A DNA stretch of 56,077 bases, taken from contig WSYE01000008.1 of assembly GCA_009773665.1 (NCBI GenBank), positions 1-56,077 of the forward strand. Direction: 5' to 3'. The position numbers and the translations under genes are program-made. Shown one piece after another: positions 15,250 to 26,600 of this stretch. The notes under the pieces are model-generated. The model searched no databases, was not told the DNA's origin, and saw only the letters and a list, made by a program, of their open reading frames with translations. Position 1 is the stretch's first letter; every line of letters starts with the position of its first letter. Origin of the DNA: Desulfovibrionaceae bacterium. Lineage in GTDB: Bacteria; Desulfobacterota; Desulfovibrionia; Desulfovibrionales; Desulfovibrionaceae.

Positions 15250-17319
15250 ATGAACGAACATCGTATGTTGGCCGCGTTGGCTGTATTTCGTGAATTGTAT
15301 AACAGCAAGAATAATCCATACGACGTACTACGCGAATTCATTATCTATATAATTGTATCGCAGCACCTACGCTCATTTTCCGAAGGCACGGCAACTGCCA
15401 AAATCGAAGAATTTTTTGGGCTCCGCGTTCCTGTAGCCGTGGTTAAGTACGCCTTGAATGCTCTTGCAAAAAATGTTCAGTGGTGCGTCAAGAAATCTAG
15501 AGAATACATCGTTGACAATGTTCCTGAAGGATTAACATCGGACATAGAGCAGAAATACAAGAATAGGCAAACCGTCAACGTTGATATATTCAAACGTTTC
15601 GTTGAGTACTTAACCCTTCGATTGAACAAGACTCTTAATGAACATGAAGAAAAGAATGCACTCAACTCTTTTTGTGCATTTCTTCTCAACGAAAAGAATG
15701 GAGAATCGTATTCAGAATACATCAGTAAATTCGTTCTACACAACAAAGACGACGTCCAATTTCAGAGCGATCTGAACGAGATTCGTGAAGGCATGATTCT
15801 GTATTCTGGCATAACCTACGACAAACCAACTGAAGTGGGATTCTGGAATGATGAACTTACCCTTTTTTTGGACCAGGAGATTCTCTTCAATTGTTATGGG
15901 CTAAACGGTGATCTCTTCAAGTCCTACTTTGAAGACTTCTATCGTTTAGTTAATGAAATCAATGTAAGTAAAAATAAAAAAATTATCCAGTTGCGCTATT
16001 TTCCGGAAACGAAAGACGAAATAGAATCGTTTTTTTCGTATGCCGAGAGGATTGTAAGGAACGAGTCGACCTTCGAGCCCGGCAACCCAGCCATGGATAC
16101 TATTGTCAACGGATGCGAGAACGCCAGCGACGTACGTGAAAAACGCACCTTATTTTTTCATTACCTGGAGACGATTGGTATTCGTTTGGATGACAGCTTC
16201 GTTTTCGACGAATCGAAATATCCACGCAATATTCTTTCCAGTGGCGTGTATGAAATATTATTAAAGGATGTTTGGGGTATAAGTCCTGGGAACAATGAAT
16301 CTAGAAATGATAGGCAGGAGCAAAAGGCAACCCGCGCTCTTAATATTCTCAACAAAATTCATTGCCTGCGAGAATCCTCGACACGCGGAAATTTTTACGC
16401 TGCCAAATATCATTTCTTAACTGGTACAGGAAAGACGCGCGATGCTGCATGGCACGAGAGCATCAAAGGATCTGAAACGGTTCCGTTGACCACCACCTTG
16501 GATTGGATGACCAACAAGTTTTGGTCCAAGCTAAATAAAGGATTCCAAGGAGATAAATTCCCTTCGTCCTCACAGGTTCTTGCCAAGGCCCGAGTGGTCC
16601 TTTCCACTATGATGAACAGGAGTATCAGTGAAAAATACGATGAACTGGTTGCGCAACATAGAAAAGGAAATTTGCCCAAGGAACTGGTTCAGGCCAAAAT
16701 AGTTGATCTCATAAAATGTACAGTACGGCCTGAGGAGATCGATGAGCAGTCCATCGACTCGAATTCGGATATTCTCAAGCTAAATTCTCTTGAACATTTT
16801 AAAGCCGAACAGGAAGCAGACAAGCTTAGACAAAAGCAGGAGCATGAGGAAATTGAAAGGCTTCGCCGAGAACTTGCTCAAAAGGAACATGAAAATTCTA
16901 AGTTGAAAGACGACGCTCAACGACAGGCTAACAAAAGCAAACTTGAAGATATTAAGATAGAAATTGTCAAGCTTGAACTCAACAAGACAAAGGCAGACAA
17001 GACGTACAAACTGTTGCGCATACTTTTTTATGTCATACTTTCTCTGATTATCACAATCGTGTTTTTCAGTATGCTTTCTAATTACATTTCTCTGGAATGG
17101 AAACATTTAGAACCAACGCTATCAGCAATACGATTGATATCGTGGTATGTTGCACCATTTATTATGATCATATTCGGCATACGCATTTCGCCAGAGAGAG
17201 CGCGCACTCGGATTGAAGACTTCATAAAACTACGCATTAATTCTTTTTGTGGCGTTCAGGAAGATCAGCTAGCTAAACTTAAAGAACAGGCGGAGCGGCT
17301 CAAAGAAAGTTTGCGATAG
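15250..17319 (+). CDS. Unrecognised coiled-coil protein with two C-terminal membrane segments
   Basis: A 689-residue protein, not assigned to a family. The N-terminal ~550 residues are soluble and mixed. The LTLFLDQEILFNCYGLNG stretch (about 200-217), followed by a helix and an E/D-rich part (KDEIESFF), recalls the first strand of PIN-like nucleases, but the match is weak and a Gln sits where a conserved residue would be expected. A coiled coil covers about 520-590. Two membrane helices follow (ILFYVILSLIITIVFFSML; LISWYVAPFIMIIFGI), then a basic tail. ATG at 15250 has GGGAG 8 bases upstream. Very A+T-rich, so recently acquired. Position beside a restriction enzyme and an ABC-3C operon suggests a defence role. 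Confidence 0.75.
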   Translation: MNEHRMLAALAVFRELYNSKNNPYDVLREFIIYIIVSQHLRSFSEGTATAKIEEFFGLRVPVAVVKYALNALAKNVQWCVKKSREYIVDNVPEGLTSDIEQKYKNRQTVNVDIFKRFVEYLTLRLNKTLNEHEEKNALNSFCAFLLNEKNGESYSEYISKFVLHNKDDVQFQSDLNEIREGMILYSGITYDKPTEVGFWNDELTLFLDQEILFNCYGLNGDLFKSYFEDFYRLVNEINVSKNKKIIQLRYFPETKDEIESFFSYAERIVRNESTFEPGNPAMDTIVNGCENASDVREKRTLFFHYLETIGIRLDDSFVFDESKYPRNILSSGVYEILLKDVWGISPGNNESRNDRQEQKATRALNILNKIHCLRESSTRGNFYAAKYHFLTGTGKTRDAAWHESIKGSETVPLTTTLDWMTNKFWSKLNKGFQGDKFPSSSQVLAKARVVLSTMMNRSISEKYDELVAQHRKGNLPKELVQAKIVDLIKCTVRPEEIDEQSIDSNSDILKLNSLEHFKAEQEADKLRQKQEHEEIERLRRELAQKEHENSKLKDDAQRQANKSKLEDIKIEIVKLELNKTKADKTYKLLRILFYVILSLIITIVFFSMLSNYISLEWKHLEPTLSAIRLISWYVAPFIMIIFGIRISPERARTRIEDFIKLRINSFCGVQEDQLAKLKEQAERLKESLR

Positions 17320-17452
17320 ACACATCTGTCCAGCTAGTTGGTTCCCTCTGCGACATCAAACTATAAACTTGTTTGTTCTATTGGCAAGTTGAGATTTTTT
17401 GTTCAAAGAGAAGCAGGACTTCCAATGCGCAAATGCAAGCAGGGCAACGGAT

Positions 17453-17674
17453 TCACAACAACCCCTCCGGGCAGCCCTTCCCCATAAGCCACGCCCGCCA
17501 CTCCGGCGTGAGCTCCTCGGTCCTGGCCACCAGCATCTTGCCTGGATAGGTGTGGTGCACCTCCATGTCACGGGCCAAGGCGGCCAGGCTGGCGTACCCG
17601 GCCCGGCGCAGCCAGAGTTTGACCCGCGCACGGCGGGGCAGCTTGGAATCATCGAACACCAGCGCACGCTGCAC
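17453..17674 (-). CDS. Small DNA-binding-like protein after the giant gene
   Basis: A 73-residue basic protein with a helix-turn-helix-like middle (LRRAGYASLAALARDMEVHH). GTG at 17674 lies 6 bases after AGGGGGA, 9 bp past the stop of the giant gene, so it is the last gene of the leftward late transcript. Similar small Arg-rich proteins occur in phages; function unknown. A GTG at 17680 is too close to the ribosome binding site. Confidence 0.5.
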   Translation of the reverse strand: MQRALVFDDSKLPRRARVKLWLRRAGYASLAALARDMEVHHTYPGKMLVARTEELTPEWRAWLMGKGCPEGLL

Positions 17675-17685
17675 GCCCACTCCCC

Positions 17686-20600
17686 CTATCTGTTCATGCG
17701 CTCCCGCATCTTGTCGTACGCCCGCTTCACAAACTCGTTGCGCTTCTGCGTCAGCGTGTCCAGGCGCTCACGCTTCTCCTCCGGGCTCATGACCCGGTCG
17801 GCGTGGATCAGCCGCGCCTGCTTGTTGAACTCGGCCAGGCGCAGCTCCACCTGGCTTGCCGCCCGGCGCAACCCCAGCTTCTCCCGGTTGCCCTCAATGA
17901 TCTCCTGCGCCCGCTCCTTATCCCCTGTTCGGCGTAGATCCTTCACAGTGGCGTACAGGGTCTGCACCTCGCGGATCATCTCGTAGATTTCCGTGTCCTG
18001 CTTGCTGTGCCGGGCCGGGCTTTCGCGATAGAAGCTGCGCACCAGGGGCATGTCCGAGGCACGCGCGGTCGGGCGGTCGGGATAGTCATACAAGGATTCC
18101 GTCACCATGTCGGCGGCGGAAAGCACATACGAGCCGAGCGTCCCAAAGAAGGCGTTCACCAAGTGCTCCAGGCGCTTGGGGCTGCGCACGGCCTCGGGCA
18201 GGGGCAGGCCGGAGTCATCCAAGCCCTTGGCCAGTTCGCTGGCCGTGGCGCTGGTCCAGGGATCGCGCTGCGCGCCTGGACGCAGACGCGCCAGGCGTTG
18301 GCTCACGATGGGCCGACCGGTGAATGCGACCTTGTTCGCCCATTCTTCCATGAACGGGGCAACAACCTGGGGCAGACCCACATTGAAGGTCTGGGTGAGC
18401 ATGTAGGCCATGCGCTCCGCAAACAGCGCGCCCGTGGCCTTGTCGTCCACAAACTGCTCAACGATGCGCTCGGGCAAGGTGCCGAAGATCGCGCCCACCT
18501 CAAAGGGCTTGGGCAGGCGATAGTGCCCGCCGTCCACAAAGAAGTGGTAGTAGTTGTCCCGGTCGAAGTCCTCCAGGGCCTTGAACTCCTCATCATCGCG
18601 GTTGGCCAGGTAGAGCAGCGTTGATGCCAGGGCCACCATGCCGCCCTTCGTCAGGAACGCGCGCGGGTTCTCCATGTAGCCCCGGCCCAGGCGGTGCAGA
18701 CCGGTCAGGCGCGCGCCGAAGAATGGCACCACCTCACACAGGAAGCGGATAGCGGGCCAATCGCCGCGCATGGAGTAGTCCATGATGTTCTTGGCCTCAT
18801 AGGCCGCCTCCAGGTGCGTGGCACCCTTCCTGCGCATCTGGGCGTAGATGTCCGCGCGCGTGGAGTTCTCCACGGCCCCGCCCTTCTCCTCCCACCAGGC
18901 CCAGGCCTTGCCCATGAAGCTGGCCAGCTTCTTCGGGGTGTCGAGCACCGAGTTCTTGGCTATGCCGTGCCTCTTCATGAGCCGGTCCACCATGATCTTG
19001 GCCGCCGCAGGATCGTGCCCCAGGGCGTGGCCACCCTGGAATGAGGCTCCGGCGGCCAGCATGTGTACGGTGTCCTCGTCCTGCCTGAGCGTCTTCACCA
19101 GCCCCCGCAGAGAGCCCAGCACGGGCTTGAAGGAGCCCGAGCCATCCACCGCCCAGGCGGAGAGCGTGTCGCGCGTCAGGTTGCGCAGCATGAAATCCGG
19201 CGTGGCCGTCACGCCGCGCGTCAGCAGACGTTTGAAAAAGCGCATGCCACGCATGCCCCAGTTGTTCCAGGCGGCCTGATTCATGGCCGTCAGCGCACGC
19301 AGCAGAAGCGGGTCGCCCACCTGGTAGTACACCGGCCTGCCCCCGCGCAGCACATGCACGATGTCACTCCCCGTGGGCCGTGCCAGGTGGAACACGTTCT
19401 GGAGACTGGCGCGCTGGACATCGTTCATGGACCAGACAGATTCCATGTCGCCAAAGACCTTGCGCAGGGCGGCCTGCATGGCCCCGGCAGGCAGGCGCAC
19501 AGCCTCCCACTTGAGCCCCGTTTCAAAGGCCGCGCCCGCCGCCACGGCGTTCTGCATGGCCAGGTCCATGGCGTGGTTCTTTATCGCCGCGTCCACCAGG
19601 TGCGTGAAGTTTCGGACAATGTTCTCAAAAGGGTCGCCGATGTTGCTGGTGCCGCCCTTGAGGGTCTTGATGCCGGAGGTCTGGTTGGCCAGGCCCTTCT
19701 TGTCCCTGGGGCCGGTGATCTCGCCTTGTTCCGTCACACGGTAAAAGGGAATGTACTCGTCGTGCTCCCACAGCGCTCGGCCAGCAGGATCGATGACGCC
19801 CGCAGCCTCGGCAAAATCCAGAACCTTCGTCTTGAAGCGCACGTAATCGCGCCAGGCTTGGTCATAGTCGCGCTCACGCCCGGCGTTCAGGCCCTTAAGC
19901 GCCTTGATCTCCTCCGGCGTGAACAGATTCTCGCGGCCCTCGGCGGCCAGCTTCTCCGCTCGTTTGCCCACCATCCAGGCGCACCAGCGGTCAATCTCGC
20001 CCTCAACGGGCTTGAACACGCTGGCAAAGCCCTTGTGCATACCGTCCACGTCCACAGCACCATCACGCCAAATGGGCGCGCCGTGCTGCACTATGGCGGT
20101 CATTACGTCGCCCAAGCTCGTGGTCATGCGTGCCGCGATGTAGGCCGAGTCCTCCGCTCTCTGAACGCCTGCGGCCTCATCCACTGTGCGCAAGCTGGCG
20201 AAGCGGTCGAACACGCCCTGCTCGGACTCCGCGCGCAAACGATCGCGCAAGGCAGCCACTCGCTCGTGCATGCCGGTGCGCGGCGCGCCGATCTTATCCA
20301 GGGCCGAGTCCAGGGCCTTGCTCTGCCCCCGCGAGGGGATGGAAAAGCGCACCCCTCCTGCCGTCGTTGCCTGGCCACCCTCGAAGGTCCACAGCACGGA
20401 CTCGCGCACCACGCCCTCGATCTCCGCATCCGAGAAGTTCACCCGCACGCCCAGCGTCCTGAGCATTTCTTTCACGAAACGCACCAGCTTCCGCCACACG
20501 CGCGCCTCTGGAGCGGTGAGAGCCTCCTCCAAGCGCACCTTTTCTGTGAGCCGGGCCAGGTATTCCTCAGCCGCGCGGAGCTGATCCGCCTGGTTGGCGA

Positions 20601-23600
20601 GGTTGAAGCCGTAGGTATCGGAAATCTCGCGGAAGGCGGCCTTGCCCCCGGCGGATTCAAACACGCCGCGCAGGAACTGGCCAAAGCGCCGGTCGTCGCC
20701 AAACAGGCCGCGCAGGCCACGGTGGGCGCACTGCTCGTGCATCCACACCTCTACGGCCCGTTTGCGGCTCGTGAGGGCGTCGGCCACCATGTACACGGTG
20801 CCGTCATGGGCGTCGTACGAACCCTCCACCACGGAAACCTTTTGGGCGCGCGCCTCGCGCTTGATGCGCTGGGGAAGGTCCTCGAAAGTCTGCACAACAG
20901 TGAGAGGCCTGGCGTTCTTGGCCTTGGCCTGGATGTCCTGCACGGCCCCGCGAACCTTGTTCGCGCTCATGCCCTGGCCAGGCGCGCCGTCCTCGGGGCG
21001 AACAGAGAAATGCACGTCTGCCGAAGCGCGGGAGTATGACTGCTCATCGCCCACCAGCGGATGCGTGGGCAGCATGCGCTCCATGAAGGCCACGCCCTTC
21101 TCGCCCGTGGGCACAAAGAGCCGCGTGCGGTACTGGATGATCTCGGAGAAGGCCCCGAACTTCTTCAACTGATCCATCTGCCAGGCCACGGCCTCGCCGG
21201 TAACTTCGATGCGCATCTCGCCGGAAACGCGCCGGGCCTCAAGTTCGTACCCCCCGCGCAGCGACAGCTTGCGGCCCTTAAGAATCGCGGCCAGCGCCTC
21301 TTTGGGGCTGTAGTTCGGCAGGTCCACGCCCAGGCCCATGTTCTTGCGGGTCTGGTTGTATTCATCACGCGAGAGCAGGCGGCCCAGGTGCCTTTGCCCC
21401 TGGCTGTCCTGGAGCCGGTAGACGTTGGCCTTGCCGCTGATCTGCTTCCACACGGGCAGGAGCATGCCAGTCAAAAGCCAGCGTTCCTGTTCCTTGGTCT
21501 TTTCGGTTTCGGCAAAGGCCTTGTCCCAGGCCGTGGCGGCTTCCTTGGGGTCCATGGCCGCGTAGTTCTCGTGGAGCATGTCCATGCCGACACGGTTGGG
21601 GCTCTTAGCATTCACCCCGCGCAGCAGGACCTTCTCCTCCATCTCACCGTCCAGGTTCTGTTTCACTCCGCCAGAGTAAGCGGCATAGACCCTGTCGCTG
21701 TTCTTGTTGCGCCACCAGCCTTCCGAGGGCTCACCGTGCTCGCGCAAAAGCCGGGCATGGTCCATGAGGTCGCGCAGCACATGCACCTTGAGCGCGAGGG
21801 CCTTTGTCTCCGCCCCGCTGCGCGTATCAGTGTGCAGCACTTCCTCGCGCACCACGTCAATGCGCTCGGCCTTGAGCGTCTCCATGCCTGTGTCCAGGTT
21901 GCCGTGGGCTTCGGCATTGGCGTACACGTCGCGCAGGCGCGACTCAAAGGCGTCAAAGACCTGGTTCTGAAAATCAACGGTCATGGACAGCAGGCGGTTT
22001 AAGAATTGCTTAATGGGCGGAGGGTCGAACCGAAGTCCAGTATCATCCTCCTTTTCCAACTTTAAGCCGGTTTGGCTGACGAACTCCTTGTAGTCCACAC
22101 CCGGAACCTTGCCGGAGTAGATGCTCTCGGCCAGCCACACCCAGGCGTCGTTCGCCAGGGTGTTCTCCAGGTTGTCGGCGGCGCTGAACAGGCCCTGGCT
22201 GCCGGTCTGGCGCTGGCCCTGGGTGAGCGCGCCGAGCTGGTCCAGCCTGCGGGCAATGGAGCTGGTGAAGCGCTTGTGCCCCTTCAGGTCCGTGGTGACG
22301 AGCTTGTAGTGCGGGGGCTGGGCCTCGTTTGAGCGGTGGGTGCGGCCCAAACCTTGCGTGGCCGCGTCGGCGCGCCAGCCGGGCTGGAGGATGTAGTGGA
22401 TGCGCTTTTCCTGGTTCTTGGCCCCTCGGTCGGCGTGGTAGCTCCGGCCCGTGCCGCCCGCCTGGCTGAACACCAGCACGCGCCTGCGGCCGTCCATGAA
22501 GTCCTGGGCCTCCTTGGCTCCGGCGGCAGAGCCCCGGCGCTCCTCCTTGCCCAGAATCACCCGGCGTGAGCGCCCCGTCACCTCGGCCACCATGTCCGGG
22601 CCGATCTCTTCCACGATCATGTCCAGCGGGTTGCCGGGCACCTTGAGCGCGCCGAGATTTTCAAGGAGCCCGTCGCGCCGCTTCACGGCCTGGCGGTTCT
22701 CCACCGGGCTGCCGCCCGCATCCTTCACAATGCGCGAGCGCTCGTTGCCGTCCTCATCCAGGTACTGCTCGAACTGATGAATGGGGAAGGCCCGGCGCAC
22801 ATAGTCCATGAGCATCTGCCGGGGGGTGATGTCCAGGCTGGCCAGATCCTCGCCGCTGACGCTCGCCTGCTGGAGCGCGCGCTCCTGGGCGGCCTCGTTG
22901 GTGTTGGTGAGCTGCACCACGCAGGAATGCCCGGCAGCCAGCTCGGCCTTGATGTCGGCCAAGACGCTCGGCATGGTCATGGAGGTCAGCACCTGACCAA
23001 AAAAGCGCTGGTGGTTGCCCCAGAACAGGCTCATGGCCGCGCTCTTGGCCTGGCCGTTCTTGTCCTGTCCGGTTTCCTCCAGTGCGTCGTTGATGTTCTC
23101 CAGAACGATCTGCCACGAACGGGCATAGGTGTCGTAGGCCTTGCGCTGGTACTCCGTCAGCTCGTGGTCCAGGCGGCTGTAGGTGACACCATCGTAAGAG
23201 AGCGTGCGCGCCATGTACCCGCCCATGGCCTTAAGGTCGCGGGAGACCAGCTCCATGGCTGCAACGCCGCCCGCCTCAATGGCGTTGACGAGGTCGCGCT
23301 TGTTTGCAAACGGCGCGCCCTCGCCCCACAGGCCCATGCGTTCCAGGTAGCTTAAGTTGCTGGGTTCGGTTGCGCCCGTGGCCGAAACGTAGACCACGCG
23401 GGCATTTGGCAGGCGCTTTTGCAGCTCCACGCCAGCCAGGGCCTGCTGGGCGGGCGGCTTCTTGCCGCGCGCGCCCTCAACCTCGATGGCGTTGCCCATC
23501 TTGTGCGATTCGTCAAAGACCAGAACTCCATCAAAGTCCTTGCCCAGCCACTTCTCTATCTGGTCCAGACGACCGCCCGAGAAGGCTTCCTTCCCGGCCT

Positions 23601-26600
23601 TGCCTGCGCCCTTGGGCAACTGGGGCAGCGTGGCGTAGGTGGTAAAGAGCACACCATCACCGCGCTTGACGTCCTCGCCGAGCTTGGTGTCGGCCAACTG
23701 GAACAGCTTGCCCGAATCATCGCCAATGCCGCGCATGTCGCGCCCGGCATCCTCGAACAGGCTGCCATTGAACGTGACCCACACAGCCTTTTTCCGGCCC
23801 TGGTTCCAGTTGTCCAGGATGATGCCGGAGATTTCGCGGCCCTTGCCCACGCCCGTGCCGTCGCCGATGAAGTAGCCCCGGCGCGAGCCGTCGGGCAGTA
23901 GGTCGGCGTGGGCCTGGCCAGCGTAGACCACCTGTTCGAGCTGCGCATCGGACAGCGCGCCAGACTCCACAGCGGCACGGGGCAGATGCGGAGCGTACGT
24001 GGCCGCAGGCGGCTCCACGGCGGCCATGGCCGCGCTTTGCACCAGGGGGGTGGGGTGGGGCTTCGCGCCCTTCACGCGGACGCGCTGGGGGCGGTAGGAC
24101 TCGAAAAGCGCTTCGGTGATCTCGCCTTGGGACTCGACCTTGTGCGAGACGGCCTCGACCTCTACCGGGCGCGCGTCATGTTCACTCGCTCCGCGCTCAT
24201 GTAGGCCGGGTTCTGCTCCGCCAGGCTCATGGAGAGATTGTCCAAGATCGCTGCCGCCAGCCGCTCCGGGCTCATTCCGGGACTGTGGTCCACGGGCACC
24301 TCGGGGCTCGCGTCCTCCACCTGGACGAGAATCGCCCTCTGCCCGTGCTCCGGCGTGCGCCGGTAGAGCAGCGTCTCCACGTACTCCTCCAACGCCGGGT
24401 CCTTGGCCTTCACTGCCCCCGTCTCCAGCGCCCAGTGCGCCAGTTGGAGTGCGTACAGGCTCTCCGGCCAGCTCTGCTGTCCGGCCTGCTTCAAGGCCTT
24501 CTTGGCCGCCCGGTTCAGGGGAGACTCGTTCTGCGGAATTTGCTCGGGCATCGCGCACCTCGGTCAAGGCCTCTATGGCCTCGTTCAGGTTCTTGCATTC
24601 GATGTTGACATAGTCATTACCATGAGGTGGCACCTTGTCAATGACCACCATGAGGTTGTCGAAGCTGGTGCCGTACTTCTTGTATATCTCGCCATCGAGG
24701 TAGACATTGGCGCGCAGGGTATTCTCTTCCCTGGTCTTTCGCCACCACTCAGCCATGTGCGCCTTGTCCGCGCCCATGCCAGGGGAGAGGATAGCCACCA
24801 AGCGCCCGCCGGGCTCCAGCCTTTCCAATGCCTGGTCCAGGTGCGCCGTCACGTTCTTGGTCTTGCGCTGACCCTTCATGCGCCCGGCGGTGGACGAAAA
24901 CGGCGGATTCATAATGACGAGCGTGGGTTTTACATCCTCGGGCAGGATGTTGTGGAGCTGCTCGGCGTTCTCGCCGGTGACATAGGAAAAGCCCAGGGCG
25001 GATAAGAGCGCCCGGCGGCGCGGGTCCAGCTCGTTCACGTGTACGTCGGCCCCGGCGTTCTTGGCGAACATGGCCAGGCCGCCGATGCCCGCGCTTGGCT
25101 CCAACACCACATCCTTTGCGCTGGGCCTGGCCACCCATGCGGCCACGGCGGCTAGGTGCGGCGGCGTGGAGAACTGCTGGAACTCGAGTTGCTCCTCGGT
25201 GCGCTTGGTCTGCGTGGGCAGAAGGGCCAGCACGTGGTCCTCAATCTCCTTGACCATGGCCTTCATGGCCTTGGCGTCCGCCTCGCCGGGATTCAGGCCG
25301 CGCGTGGCCAGGTACTGGTTCACGCCCATTTCCATGGCGTCGTAGGCTTCCTTGATGTTCCACCGCCCTTCCGCCTGTGTGCCGCCAAAGCCCTCGTTGG
25401 CCCAGGCCTGCAACTCGCGCCAGGTGAACTTTTCGCCCTTGGCCAGGGCCTCGGCCACGTTGCTGGCCACCGTCTTGGGGCCGGGGGCAATATCGACCCC
25501 CGCAGCCGCGCCAGCCACGGGGGGCTGGGCCAGGTCCGGGCGCTTCTCGTATATGTAGGCTTCAACCTCGTCCGCGTAGGCGGGGCTGTTCTCACGCTCC
25601 TGAGCCAGCACGCCGGGCAGGTTCTCGCGCGTGAGGCTCTCCATTGCCTCGCCCTCGTTCACACCAAGGGCACCGGCAATGCCGAACTCGATCTGCGTGG
25701 GCGTCAGCTTCTGATCTTCCTCGACGCGGTCCAGACCCATCTCCTTGCGCACAGCCTCCGGGATCTCCACTCCCGCAGCATCAGCCTCGGACACGGCCTT
25801 GCGGTGGTCAAAGCTGCTCGGCAGCCCCAGGCCAACAGCGAGGCTATCCAAAGGCTGGTGCTCCAAGGTGAGCCACCGCTCGCTTTTGTTCCTGTAGAAC
25901 TGGACACGGCCGGTTTTCTCGTTGAAGCGCAGCGTGTCGGGAAACACCCCGAAAGCGGATGTCATCGTCCCGAACCTCACAGGTTCGCCAGCAGACATGC
26001 GCTCGTGCGCGGCGTCGTAAACCATCCGATGATAGTCCCGCTCGGTCATGGCATGCAGCGAGCGGACGTTCTTCAGAGTCCCTGCTTCCTGGCCACCCTG
26101 CGGAGCCAAGGCGCTTCCCCCCGTCGGCTCGCCCTGCCCTGCCTGCTCGCCTGCGCTGGCCCAGGCGTCGATGGCCGCGCGCAGATCGCGCTGCGTCTTG
26201 GTCGGCTGGGTGCCGGTCAGGCGATAGAACAACTCGCGCGAGTTCTTGTTGGTATCCAGGCGCAGGTAGTCCCAGAGGGTCTTTGCATCCCTGTTTTCCA
26301 CGGCCTGCTTAACTGCGTAGCCCGTGTCCGAGTCCTCAAACAGTCCCTCGCGGGCCTCGATGACAAAGCCCCCAGCCCGGTTTGGCATTACAGTGGCAAA
26401 ACGGCCCTTGCGGCGCAGCACTCCGGCCTGGGCCTCGGCGGCCTGCTTGGTGGGGAAGGGTCTGCCGTCGGCGCGCAGGATGGTTTCAGGCACTGGCAGA
26501 GCCGCAAAGCTGGCCTTGATGGCGTCTTGCTCTGCACGCATGGCCTGGGAGGCTGGGCTGCCCTGCTGCTGGGCCAGGGACTGTTGCACGGGTCCAGACT

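Noticed and set aside
19063..21039. 658-codon plus-strand ORF within the giant gene
   Set aside because: Antisense shadow: the minus frame shows the coding signature and recognisable domains; long open antisense frames are expected in high-GC genes.
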